From Megasphaera sp. (GTDB taxonomy: Bacteria; Bacillota; Negativicutes; Veillonellales; Megasphaeraceae): a stretch of DNA of 38,821 bases. The notes beneath the pieces were generated by a model. That model saw nothing but the letters and a program-made list of their open reading frames with translations, searched no databases and was not told the origin of the DNA. The stretch lies in NCBI GenBank assembly GCA_022649055.1, contig JALCNL010000012.1, positions 1-38,821 of the forward strand. The letters run 5' to 3'. Positions 1 through 7,424 of the stretch are shown here, in pieces (position 1 is the first letter of the stretch; the number at the start of each line of letters is the position of its first letter). The translations under genes were made by a program, and so were the position numbers.

Positions 1-23
1 TGCTGTCGTCCGACAGCTTAATT

Positions 24-52
24 AGTATATCAAAATCTCTTCCGTTTGTCAA
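24..52 (-). promoter_or_regulatory. Leftward sigma-70 promoter, proximal of three
   Basis: On the minus strand there is a TTGACA (47-52), a 17-bp spacer and a TATACT (24-29). Both hexamers are near consensus. It is the promoter closest to the edge and points off the window. A small perfect inverted repeat (GCTGTCG/CGACAGC, 3-18) lies just downstream in the presumed leader. Confidence 0.8.
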
Positions 53-114
53 GAGACTTTTTTATCAGCCTTGATGGAGCCTCGTTTCCTTGCCCTCATC
101 GCGACGACTTGATT

Positions 115-143
115 AGTTTATCACAAGTCGTTTATCCCGTCAA
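115..143 (-). promoter_or_regulatory. Leftward sigma-70 promoter, middle of three
   Basis: On the minus strand there is a TTGACG (138-143), a 17-bp spacer and a TAAACT (115-120). It has the same spacing and orientation as its two neighbours, about 90 bp from each. Confidence 0.7.
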
Positions 144-209
144 GAGGATTTTTTCGAAATGTTTAAAACTAACAGTTTAGCATTGTGTCCCGCACGGGAC
201 AACTTGTAT

Positions 210-238
210 ATGATATCATAATTCAAACACCTTGTCAA
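210..238 (-). promoter_or_regulatory. Leftward sigma-70 promoter, distal of three
   Basis: On the minus strand there is a TTGACA (233-238), a 17-bp spacer and a TATCAT (210-215). Together the three promoters form a tandem array with no reading frame between them. That is typical of stable-RNA operons, so a 16S rRNA gene probably starts just left of position 1 (inference). Confidence 0.75.
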
Positions 239-250
239 TGCACTATAATA

Positions 251-290
251 GTAAAAGTAAGGATTTTATCTCTTAAAGATCAAATCCTTG
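251..290 (-). terminator. Terminator of the alcohol dehydrogenase gene
   Basis: The arms AAGGATTT (259-266) and AAATCCTT (282-289) enclose a second short helix. On the minus strand they are followed by a T-rich run. The hairpin lies just past the stop codon at 302. Confidence 0.65.
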
Positions 291-301
291 CTTTCTGATT
301 T

Positions 302-1477
302 TTATTGTGCCATTTTATATATATTATATATATCTTTTGCAGTGAGCTGTCCAAATGCCCCTTCGCGTTTTGTGTCATTGTGCGTACATTTCCCAGCCAT
401 TTCCCAATACTGCTCTTCCGTTGGAACGACACCTAATTCCGTTAATGAAGTAGGCATATCAATCGAATGGAAAAATTGTTCCATTCTGTTTATTCCTTCT
501 AAAGCTGCTTTTTCATCTTCCACTTCGTTAACAGAAAAAACGCTGCGTGCTAACTTAGCAAACCGTGCAATATCTTTTTTACAAACATACCGAGCCCAGC
601 TTGGCCAAACAGCTGCCAGTCCGGCCCCATGAGCAACATCAAAAATAGCACTGATTTCCATCTCAATATGATGCGCTCCCCAATCTCCCTTGCCGTTTCC
701 GCCCTCTAAAATCCCATTATGAGCCAAACTGCCTGCCCACATAATTTGAAACCGGGCATTATAATCACAAGGAGTCATTTTAACAATTTCACCGTTTTTG
801 ATGACATTGCGAATAATAGCCGCAGCAATCTCGTCAGTCAAATCATCTTCTGCATGCGGACTAAAAAAACGTTCCAGAATGTGCATAATCATATCGACTA
901 CGCCGCACGCCGTTTGATAGGGCGGCAGCGTATAGGTCAATTCTGGATTCATAATAGTAAACACCGGACGCAGTACATCATTTTGATACCCCAGTTTAAA
1001 CCATCCATCCTCATTTGTCATAACGCTGGCCCAGCTCATTTCGCTGCCTGCTGCCGCAATAGTCAAAATCGTTCCAAGCGGAATACAGCCATGGTCAGGC
1101 TCCTTGCGAGTGTAAATATCCCATACATCACCTTCATAACACAATCCCATGCCGATACATTTAGCTTCATCGATCACACTGCCGCCACCGACAGGCAAAA
1201 GAAAATCAACGTGTTCTTTTTTGCATAACTCAATTACAGCCCGTGCGTGAGACAACCGGGGATTCGGATGTACCCCGCCCTGCAGAACATATGGAATCCG
1301 GGCTTCACAAAGCGATTTTTCAACCCGATCCAGCACTCCTGACTTTTTGGCACTTTGTCCACCATATAGAACAAGTACTTTTGTAGCTCCATATGCTGTT
1401 AGTATTTCTCCTGCCCGGTTCTCTTCTCCCTTTCCAAAATAAACTTTTGTCGGTGTGTAATATTCAAAATTCTGCAT
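302..1477 (-). CDS. Iron-containing alcohol dehydrogenase (butanol dehydrogenase type)
   Basis: This 391-residue protein belongs to the group III, iron-activated alcohol dehydrogenases. It most resembles the NAD(P)H-dependent BdhA/YqhD branch, which reduces aldehydes such as butyraldehyde to alcohols in the cytoplasm. The N-terminal dinucleotide domain carries the GGGS motif (97-100). The C-terminal helical domain holds the likely metal ligands D195, H199, H269 or H270, and H283 in the GAHH and AHGAG stretches. Length matches the family. The ATG is preceded by an AGAAGGG-type ribosome site. The gene stands alone between the terminator of gyrA and its own terminator. A role in disposing of reducing power during fermentation is inferred; the true substrate cannot be read from sequence. 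Confidence 0.88.
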   Translation of the reverse strand: MQNFEYYTPTKVYFGKGEENRAGEILTAYGATKVLVLYGGQSAKKSGVLDRVEKSLCEARIPYVLQGGVHPNPRLSHARAVIELCKKEHVDFLLPVGGGSVIDEAKCIGMGLCYEGDVWDIYTRKEPDHGCIPLGTILTIAAAGSEMSWASVMTNEDGWFKLGYQNDVLRPVFTIMNPELTYTLPPYQTACGVVDMIMHILERFFSPHAEDDLTDEIAAAIIRNVIKNGEIVKMTPCDYNARFQIMWAGSLAHNGILEGGNGKGDWGAHHIEMEISAIFDVAHGAGLAAVWPSWARYVCKKDIARFAKLARSVFSVNEVEDEKAALEGINRMEQFFHSIDMPTSLTELGVVPTEEQYWEMAGKCTHNDTKREGAFGQLTAKDIYNIYKMAQ

Positions 1478-1515
1478 ATACTATCCCTTCTTTCCTGATT
1501 GTGTATACTGATATA

Positions 1516-1552
1516 AAATAGACAACCTTTTACTAAAAAAGGTTGTCTATTT
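1516..1552 (-). terminator. Terminator of gyrA
   Basis: A 15-bp perfect stem (1516-1530 with 1538-1552, arms AAATAGACAACCTTT) lies directly behind the gyrA stop. It ends in T-rich sequence. Confidence 0.75.
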
Positions 1553-1556
1553 ATAA

Positions 1557-4031
1557 TTATTCCTTAAATAAATTTTCCTGCGGTGTATCGTCTTCTGCTC
1601 CATCGACAGTAATCGTATCCAAGGCTGCTACTTTATCATTTTCTTCCAGCTTTTGAATCTTTACACCGGATGTATTACGGCCCTTTTTGATTCCTATACT
1701 TTCAATGTCTGTACGAATAACAATTCCGTTCGTTGTGATAAGTATTAATTCCTGATCCGCCCGTACTACTTCAACACCTACAATATCCCCTGTTTTATGG
1801 GTAATTTTAAAGTTCTTTACTCCTTTTCCGCCGCGAAGTTGTACTTTATAAGCATCAATATTATTGCGTTTGCCAAATCCTTCTTCACTGATGGTTAACG
1901 CCTGACAACCTGGTTCCAGTACATCGGCACCGATAACCATATCCGATTTGGCTAAAGTAATACCGCGGACACCCCGCGTATTTCGTCCCATAAGTCGAAC
2001 ATCTTCTTCTTTGAAGCAGATTGCCATACCCAATTTTGTCGCCAGAATAATATTTTGATCGCCCTTGGTCAGCAAAACTTTGGCAAGCTTATCTCCATCC
2101 ATTAAGGAAATTGCGATCAGCCCATTACGGCGTACATTACGGAATTCATGAAGTACCGTTCTCTTAACAAGTCCTTTTTCCGTAACCATAAACAGATTCA
2201 TAGTAGGATCTACCTGATCTATATCAATCAGTGCATTTACCTTTTCATGGTGGTCAAGGGGCAAAAGATTTACCGCTGCTACTCCTTTAGAGTTACGGGT
2301 ATTGGCCTCCGGAATTTCATAGGTTTTCAAACGGTATACACGCCCCAAATTGGTAAAGAACAAAACGGTGTGTAAGGCAGACGTATATAATAAATGATTA
2401 ACTGCGTCTTCATCCTTTGTACTCATACCTTTAATTCCCCGGCCGCCCTTATTCTGAGTACGGTACACATTGGCATTCATACGTTTGATGTATCCGCGAC
2501 GAGTAAGTGTCAGAACCATTTTTTCGTCGGGAATCATATCTTCAATTTCAAAATCCGATATAGCTCCTACAATTTGTGTTCGGCGTTTATCGGCAAAACG
2601 TTTCTTGGCGTCCAGCAATTCTTCTTTTACAATTTCCATAACCTTACGTTCATCTGCCAACACGCTGCGCAAATAAGCAATCCGTTCTTCCAATTCCTTA
2701 TATTCTGCTTCAATCTTTTCACGTTCCAAACCCGTCAAGCGACGTAACCGCATATCAAGAATAGCGATAGACTGCTTTTCACTTAAGCCAAAGTTGTCCA
2801 TCAGCGCTGTTTTAGCTATTTCATCCGTCTGAGAAGCTCTAATTGTCTTGATGACTTCATCAATATGATCCAACGCAATAAGCAGGCCTTCCAAAATATG
2901 TGCGCGGGCCAAAGCCTTGTCTAATTCAAATTTACTGCGTCTTGTAATAACCGTCTTTTGATGTTCCAAATAATAAACAAGAACCTCTTTCAGCGTAAGA
3001 ACCCGGGGATGTCCGTCCACCAGTGCCAGCATAATAACACCAAAAGTTTCTTGGAGTTGCGTATGTTTATACAGTTTATTCAATGTGATATCGGGATTAA
3101 CATCCGCACGAAGCTCAATAACAATACGCATTCCCTTACGATCTGATTCATCCCGCAAGGCAGTAATGCCATCAATTTCTTTATTGCGGGATAATTCCGC
3201 TATGTTTTCAATAACACGTGCTTTATTAACTTGATATGGGATTTCGGTTACAACAATACGATTTTTTCCCTTTCCCATTGGTTCCACTTCAGCACAAGAG
3301 CGCATTTTAATACTGCCACGGCCAGTAGAATATGCTTTAATAATACCATCCCGTCCCATGATCTGCGCTCCTGTTGGAAAGTCCGGGCCCTTGATTTTAG
3401 TCATTATTTCTTCCAGTGATGCCTCCGGATTATCAATCAGAAGCACGCATCCGTCTATGACTTCACCTAAATTATGCGGTGGAATATTCGTTGCCATACC
3501 TACAGCAATTCCTGCCGAACCATTAACCAATAAATTAGGAATTTTCGAAGGAAGAACCACGGGTTCTTGTAAAGAACCATCATAGTTTGGCATGAAATCT
3601 ACCGTATCTTTATCAATATCTTCCAGCATTTCACCGGCAATTTTGGACATACGAACTTCGGTATAACGCATAGCTGCCGCAGAATCACCATCAACAGAAC
3701 CAAAGTTGCCGTGTCCATCAACAAGAAGATAGCGCGTGGAAAAATCTTGTGCCAACCGGACTGTTGCATCATACACCGAACTATCACCATGAGGATGATA
3801 TTTCCCCAAAACTTCTCCAACGATACGCGCCGATTTTTTGTACGGTTTATTCGAAGTCATACCCGCTTCGTGCATAGCATAGAGAATACGGCGATGTACA
3901 GGTTTCATCCCGTCACGCACATCCGGCAGTGCTCGTGTAATAATAACGCTCATCGCGTAATCAATATACGATGTCTGCATTTCGTTTTCCAGACAAACCG
4001 GTAAAACTTTATCAGATTGAAATTCGTCCAC
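1557..4031 (-). CDS. gyrA: DNA gyrase subunit A
   Basis: This is the 824-residue breakage-reunion subunit of DNA gyrase, which introduces negative supercoils with GyrB. The N-terminal domain contains the catalytic tyrosine Y123 in [11 protein letters not shown]. The quinolone-determining segment reads GDSSVYD, with S84 and D88 at the positions of E. coli S83 and D87, so the fluoroquinolone-sensitive residues are present. The coiled-coil gate and six-bladed C-terminal domain follow. The GyrA box is QNKGGRG (526-532), with a second QLRGGKG-like motif at 731-737. The start is GTG with a good GAGGTGA site. gyrB is not adjacent on either side. The acidic C-terminal tail is normal for the family. 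Confidence 0.98.
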   Translation of the reverse strand: MDEFQSDKVLPVCLENEMQTSYIDYAMSVIITRALPDVRDGMKPVHRRILYAMHEAGMTSNKPYKKSARIVGEVLGKYHPHGDSSVYDATVRLAQDFSTRYLLVDGHGNFGSVDGDSAAAMRYTEVRMSKIAGEMLEDIDKDTVDFMPNYDGSLQEPVVLPSKIPNLLVNGSAGIAVGMATNIPPHNLGEVIDGCVLLIDNPEASLEEIMTKIKGPDFPTGAQIMGRDGIIKAYSTGRGSIKMRSCAEVEPMGKGKNRIVVTEIPYQVNKARVIENIAELSRNKEIDGITALRDESDRKGMRIVIELRADVNPDITLNKLYKHTQLQETFGVIMLALVDGHPRVLTLKEVLVYYLEHQKTVITRRSKFELDKALARAHILEGLLIALDHIDEVIKTIRASQTDEIAKTALMDNFGLSEKQSIAILDMRLRRLTGLEREKIEAEYKELEERIAYLRSVLADERKVMEIVKEELLDAKKRFADKRRTQIVGAISDFEIEDMIPDEKMVLTLTRRGYIKRMNANVYRTQNKGGRGIKGMSTKDEDAVNHLLYTSALHTVLFFTNLGRVYRLKTYEIPEANTRNSKGVAAVNLLPLDHHEKVNALIDIDQVDPTMNLFMVTEKGLVKRTVLHEFRNVRRNGLIAISLMDGDKLAKVLLTKGDQNIILATKLGMAICFKEEDVRLMGRNTRGVRGITLAKSDMVIGADVLEPGCQALTISEEGFGKRNNIDAYKVQLRGGKGVKNFKITHKTGDIVGVEVVRADQELILITTNGIVIRTDIESIGIKKGRNTSGVKIQKLEENDKVAALDTITVDGAEDDTPQENLFKE

Positions 4032-4100
4032 AATGTCACCTCATATAACAATATAAATAATTAGAATATATACTAATACTATTTAATAACTATCTTATAC

Positions 4101-4129
4101 ATTATACCAAAACATCAAGCGAATTTCGA
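4101..4129 (-). promoter_or_regulatory. Probable gyrA promoter
   Basis: On the minus strand there is a perfect TATAAT (4101-4106), a 17-bp spacer and a TCGAAA (4124-4129, four of six). It lies about 70 bp upstream of the GTG start. Confidence 0.5.
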
Positions 4130-4150
4130 GCTTTTTGACAGTTTTTAGAT

Positions 4151-4190
4151 AAAAAAGTCAAAATCCCACTCAAAAAGCGCTGAGCGGGAT
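4151..4190 (-). terminator. Terminator of the TauE/SafE gene
   Basis: On the minus strand the stem ATCCCGCTCA/TGAGTGGGAT (4163-4190) is followed by a run of T. It lies just past the stop at 4204. Confidence 0.8.
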
Positions 4191-4203
4191 AAATAGACGC
4201 ATT

Positions 4204-4998
4204 TTAAAACATTATAAAGCCAGATGTAACGATAAGTCTTACGGCTAGCAGCAAAAGTGCAAAAGAAAGCAGCATTAAAATAAACCGAGCTTTAACTTTT
4301 TTAGATAACTTAGCTCCCAGCTGCGCGCCAAAAACAGCTCCGATTCCTGCAAAAAATGCTGGTTCATATAATATATGATGTTGTAAAAAATGAGATAAAA
4401 CCCCCACTAAGCTACTAACTGCCAAAACAAAATGACTAGTTGCCGTTGCAATATGCGTCGGAAACCCAAGCAGATATACCATTGCCGGAACATGAATAAT
4501 GCCACCACCAATTCCAAAAATGCTGGAAATAAATCCTACAACAAAACTAACGGCAATCCCTCCTGCCATGTTGAAATGAAATGTCTCTTTGTCTATTTCT
4601 ACTTCCGGATCACCTTTTCCTTTATTCCAATTTTTGAAACCAATAACTAAGGAAATAAACAAAAGCAGCATACCAAAGGAAAAACGAAAGGTCACACCTG
4701 TAAAATAATTAGACCAGACAGCTCCTAGAACAGCCCCAGGAAGTGTAGCAACACTAAAAGCAAAAGCAGCTCGATATAATACCTTCTTCTGTTTGATATA
4801 TGCATAGGATCCAGACATCGCATTGAACATGACAACTGTCAGTGAAGTACCAATAACCAAGGTTGGTTCCCAACCAAAAACATACAGGAAAATTGGAACA
4901 AAAAAAATGCCTCCGCCCGCACCAACTAATGTACCAAAAGCTGCAATAAAATATCCCATCACAATAAAACCAATATCCTGTATAAATGTGAACTCCAT
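4204..4998 (-). CDS. TauE/SafE family membrane permease
   Basis: This 264-residue integral membrane protein belongs to the DUF81 (TauE/SafE) family, whose characterised members export sulfite or organosulfonates. It has about eight hydrophobic helices in two repeats. Each repeat has a glycine-rich helix start (FGTLVGAGGGIFFVP near residue 22, and FGIGGGIIHVPAMV near 165), as expected for the family. The middle loop is charged (around 125-140). The ATG has a strong GAAGGAAGG site. Substrate is unknown. There is no sulfur-metabolism neighbour; gyrA lies downstream behind a terminator, and a group II intron relic lies upstream. Confidence 0.85.
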   Translation of the reverse strand: MEFTFIQDIGFIVMGYFIAAFGTLVGAGGGIFFVPIFLYVFGWEPTLVIGTSLTVVMFNAMSGSYAYIKQKKVLYRAAFAFSVATLPGAVLGAVWSNYFTGVTFRFSFGMLLLFISLVIGFKNWNKGKGDPEVEIDKETFHFNMAGGIAVSFVVGFISSIFGIGGGIIHVPAMVYLLGFPTHIATATSHFVLAVSSLVGVLSHFLQHHILYEPAFFAGIGAVFGAQLGAKLSKKVKARFILMLLSFALLLLAVRLIVTSGFIMF

Positions 4999-5138
4999 AA
5001 ATAAATACCTTCCTTCTTCTGTATAATTGGCATTTTTCCATAAGCAAGAATTGGCAGCTGATAAATAGACAATTTTATTGTACTACTATACTATTTTTTT
5101 TCCTAGACAAGTTTGACATTAATCGAGTAGGATGTCAC

Positions 5139-5375
5139 CTATTCGTTGAGGAATCGACCTCTCCCACCACCGTACCTATCGCTCGGGATACGGCACTTCC
5201 ATTGTTTGCACGCTGTTTCCAGATATACATCCGTATTCATCGCCGCAACCATGAGTTCCAAGCCCTCGGTGTTCGTTTTGATATCTGCTATGTTATAGCA
5301 GCCCAACCAGCCACGTAGGAATATCTTCACTTCCTGCTGGACCGCACGAATATAATATACCGTCCTATCTTTCAC
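5139..5375 (-). pseudogene. Remnant of group II intron maturase C-terminus
   Basis: The open frame contains FLRGWLGCYNIADIK, the conserved maturase segment. The next conserved block, WNSWLRR then IRMYIWKQ, is found in a different frame, and an in-frame TGA (5237-5239) interrupts it. So there is at least one frameshift and one nonsense change in addition to the large internal deletion. The frame then runs through the domain V region, which a real maturase would not do. The product is not expected to be functional. Confidence 0.8.
5166..5196 (-). other. Group II intron domain V (altered)
   Basis: On the minus strand the basal helix GCCGTA...TACGGTGG is kept, with the right overall length. The distal helix, remembered in intact IIC introns as ACC/GGU around a GAAC loop, reads CCC/GAT around GAGC here. 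It would barely pair, so the ribozyme is probably inactive. Confidence 0.65.
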
Positions 5376-5835
5376 ATTTCATGCTATCCGTTTACGGGCA
5401 GCCATTCGGTTTTCTGTAATCATCGTACTAGTTTCTTTTCTTATAAAGATTTAAAATTTACAATGATTCCGCCCTTCTCCAAAATTCAAGGATTATGTCC
5501 ACGACGGACATCTCACAGCAAACATACTCCATTTTTGGATAACCTACTCACGTCTGTGAGACCTCCCAACGTAAAAACGCAGTCTTTCTCTCCCTCTGTC
5601 TGTCATATGTACAGAATTGGCCTCGAATAGTTTTGGGCTTTAAATTTGTTAAGCAACCTTACCCGGTTACTCCTGTCTTGTATGGGTTTCTGTTCATCAG
5701 ACAGGAGATTTACCGCCGGCTTCCTTCCGATTCTACCTCGCCATGGACACCCTCGCCTTACGCTATGTACTTGGCACTATTTCCCGCACTCGGGACTTTT
5801 ATCCGTTAGACTGCGTCCATGCCGGGCGCACTTAT

Positions 5836-5867
5836 AAAAATATCCTCCCCGTTGATGAGGAGGATAT
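5836..5867 (-). terminator. Terminator of the CoA-transferase gene, at the intron insertion site
   Basis: A 9-bp perfect stem ATATCCTCC/GGAGGATAT (5840-5848 with 5859-5867) is followed on the minus strand by TTTTTATAA. The group IIC intron begins immediately after it. Confidence 0.85.
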
Positions 5868-5879
5868 GTCATATTATCA

Positions 5880-7223
5880 TTATCTCTTATTGCTATACCG
5901 CCAGATTTTCATATCTTCAGCTGCCTTGATCAGTCCTTCACGAAAGTCCGGATGAGCCAGGCTGATTAGGCCTTCGGCACGTTCCCAAGTGGATTTACCC
6001 ATCATATTAACCATTCCGTATTCCGTAACAAGCCAATGAACCTGAGAACGCGGATCCGTTACAGTCGTACCCGGTGTTAATGTCGGCAAAATACGTGATT
6101 CTGTTTTACCTGTTTTTTTGTTCGCAAAAGTAGAACGGAAAGCAATGAAGCTCTTCCCGCCCTTAGAACGGTACGCACCATCCGCAAAGTCTAACTGTCC
6201 ACCGCTGCCGCTGATTTGTTTTGTACCGGCTGATTCAGAAGATACTTGTCCAAATAAATCAACATCAATACAGTTATTAATAGAAATAAAATTATCCATC
6301 TGAGAAATTACAAACGGATCATTAACGTAATCAACCGGATATGCTGCTAAAAACGGATTATTATCAACCCAATCATACATTTCCTTAGACCCTAAAGCAA
6401 AAGACCAAACGGCTTTATCTGTATCCAAAGCTTTTACTTTATTAGTCAACCGTCCTTTTTTATACATAAGATAAAAAGCATCTACAAGCATTTCTGTATG
6501 CATGCCGAGATCCTTTAAATCCGAATCGGCAATCATAGCTCCAATTGTATTGGGTAATCCGCCAACACCAAGCTGCAGCGTAGCCCCATTGGGAATTTCC
6601 TTAACAATCATTTCCGCAATTTTTGTATCAATTTCATCACCTGTACTGAAAGGAATAATAGGCTGTGGTATATTCCCTGCTTCTACAATAGCATCAATAT
6701 CACTAATATGGATACATTCACCACGACCGCCTAATGCACGCGGCATGGATTCATTTACTTCAACAATGATTTTTTTCGCTTTTTTGGTAATAGCTTCCGT
6801 TGCAGAAACATTTAATCCAAAATTAAAAAATCCATGTTTATCCATCGGTGCAACTTGAATCATAGCAACATCCACATCAAGAATATTCCGATACAAGGAG
6901 GGTTCATTACGATAACAAAATGGCGAGAAATTCATCTGTCCAAGTGCACATTTTTTACGGTCATACCCACTCATATGCCAATTAGATACAGTAAAAGCTT
7001 CACGATTTGGATCTTTTTCGACTACCTGGCGAGGTGCAAAAGAAAAAGATGTACGTATTTTCACATCTTTCAATTCATTTTTGCGGTTAGCCAGTGCTTC
7101 ATCTAACAAAATCGGCTGCGTTGTTGCCATACCATATTCTACCCAATCGCCCGATTTCACTACTTTTACGGCTTCTTCCGGAATTGTTAACTTTTGACGA
7201 TACATATCCGTCCATTCAGACAT
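5880..7223 (-). CDS. Acetyl-CoA hydrolase/transferase family; probable butyryl-CoA:acetate CoA-transferase
   Basis: This is a family I-type CoA-transferase of about 447 residues. Relatives move CoA between acetate and butyryl-CoA or 4-hydroxybutyryl-CoA, the last step of butyrate formation in many gut anaerobes. The likely catalytic glutamate lies in DLGMHTEML, and the oxyanion-loop glycines in SGSGGQLDFADGAY. An upstream in-frame GTG at 7244 is possible. The ATG at 7223 fits better because GGTGG sits five bases before it and the resulting length is normal. The gene is monocistronic with its own terminator. Sequence alone does not decide between butyryl, 4-hydroxybutyryl and other acyl donors, though the QLDF..GAY..KGG block favours the butyryl group. 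Confidence 0.85.
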   Translation of the reverse strand: MSEWTDMYRQKLTIPEEAVKVVKSGDWVEYGMATTQPILLDEALANRKNELKDVKIRTSFSFAPRQVVEKDPNREAFTVSNWHMSGYDRKKCALGQMNFSPFCYRNEPSLYRNILDVDVAMIQVAPMDKHGFFNFGLNVSATEAITKKAKKIIVEVNESMPRALGGRGECIHISDIDAIVEAGNIPQPIIPFSTGDEIDTKIAEMIVKEIPNGATLQLGVGGLPNTIGAMIADSDLKDLGMHTEMLVDAFYLMYKKGRLTNKVKALDTDKAVWSFALGSKEMYDWVDNNPFLAAYPVDYVNDPFVISQMDNFISINNCIDVDLFGQVSSESAGTKQISGSGGQLDFADGAYRSKGGKSFIAFRSTFANKKTGKTESRILPTLTPGTTVTDPRSQVHWLVTEYGMVNMMGKSTWERAEGLISLAHPDFREGLIKAAEDMKIWRYSNKR

Positions 7224-7380
7224 TGTTTCCACCAATCCTTTCACTACTGTAATAATTATGTTCCGTATTTCACAATTATTATTATAGAACTTTTACACGT
7301 AATATACAAGTAACTACGTGGTATAAATTTATATGCCAGAACGATACGGTGATACAAATTATATGTCTATGTATGCAACA

Positions 7381-7410
7381 AAAATGCTCCCGCCATTTTG
7401 TGGAGGGAGC
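7381..7410 (-). terminator. Terminator of the EF-G-like gene
   Basis: The stem GCTCCC/GGGAGC (7386-7391 with 7405-7410) has an additional inner CCA/TGG pairing. It is followed by ATTTTTGTT on the minus strand. Confidence 0.8.
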
Positions 7411-7424
7411 AACGTGAGGAGGAT

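Larger units (their letters stand above)
5122..5831 (-). mobile_element. Degenerate group IIC intron, about 710 bp, with most of its maturase deleted
   Basis: On the minus strand the element starts with GTGCGCCCGGCATGG at 5831, a group IIC 5' end. It continues with domain I sequence closely resembling the Oceanobacillus intron as remembered (for example AAAGTCCCGA and GGTGTCCATGGCGA). Near the 3' end come a domain V-like hairpin (5166-5196), a domain VI-like hairpin, and CCTACTCGAT ending at 5122. A complete element would be about 1.9 kb with a reverse transcriptase/maturase of roughly 420 residues. Here only a 14-codon stub (5379-5423) and a C-terminal fragment remain. It is inserted just behind the intrinsic terminator of the CoA-transferase gene, the site preference known for class C introns. 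Boundaries are judged by eye. Confidence 0.85.

Noticed and set aside
719-1228. Plus-strand open frame of 169 codons
   Set aside because: It is antisense to the conserved alcohol dehydrogenase coding region; its composition follows that gene's reverse frame.
3599-3820. Shifted-frame open frames inside gyrA
   Set aside because: gyrA is intact and highly conserved through this stretch; these frames have no supporting signals.
4754-5047. Minus-strand open frame of 97 codons overlapping the TauE/SafE gene
   Set aside because: It is a shifted-frame shadow of the real membrane protein gene and has no family resemblance.
5646-5955. Two open plus-strand frames across 5646-5955
   Set aside because: They lie antisense to group IIC intron domain I and to the end of the CoA-transferase gene, with no ribosome site or recognisable protein.
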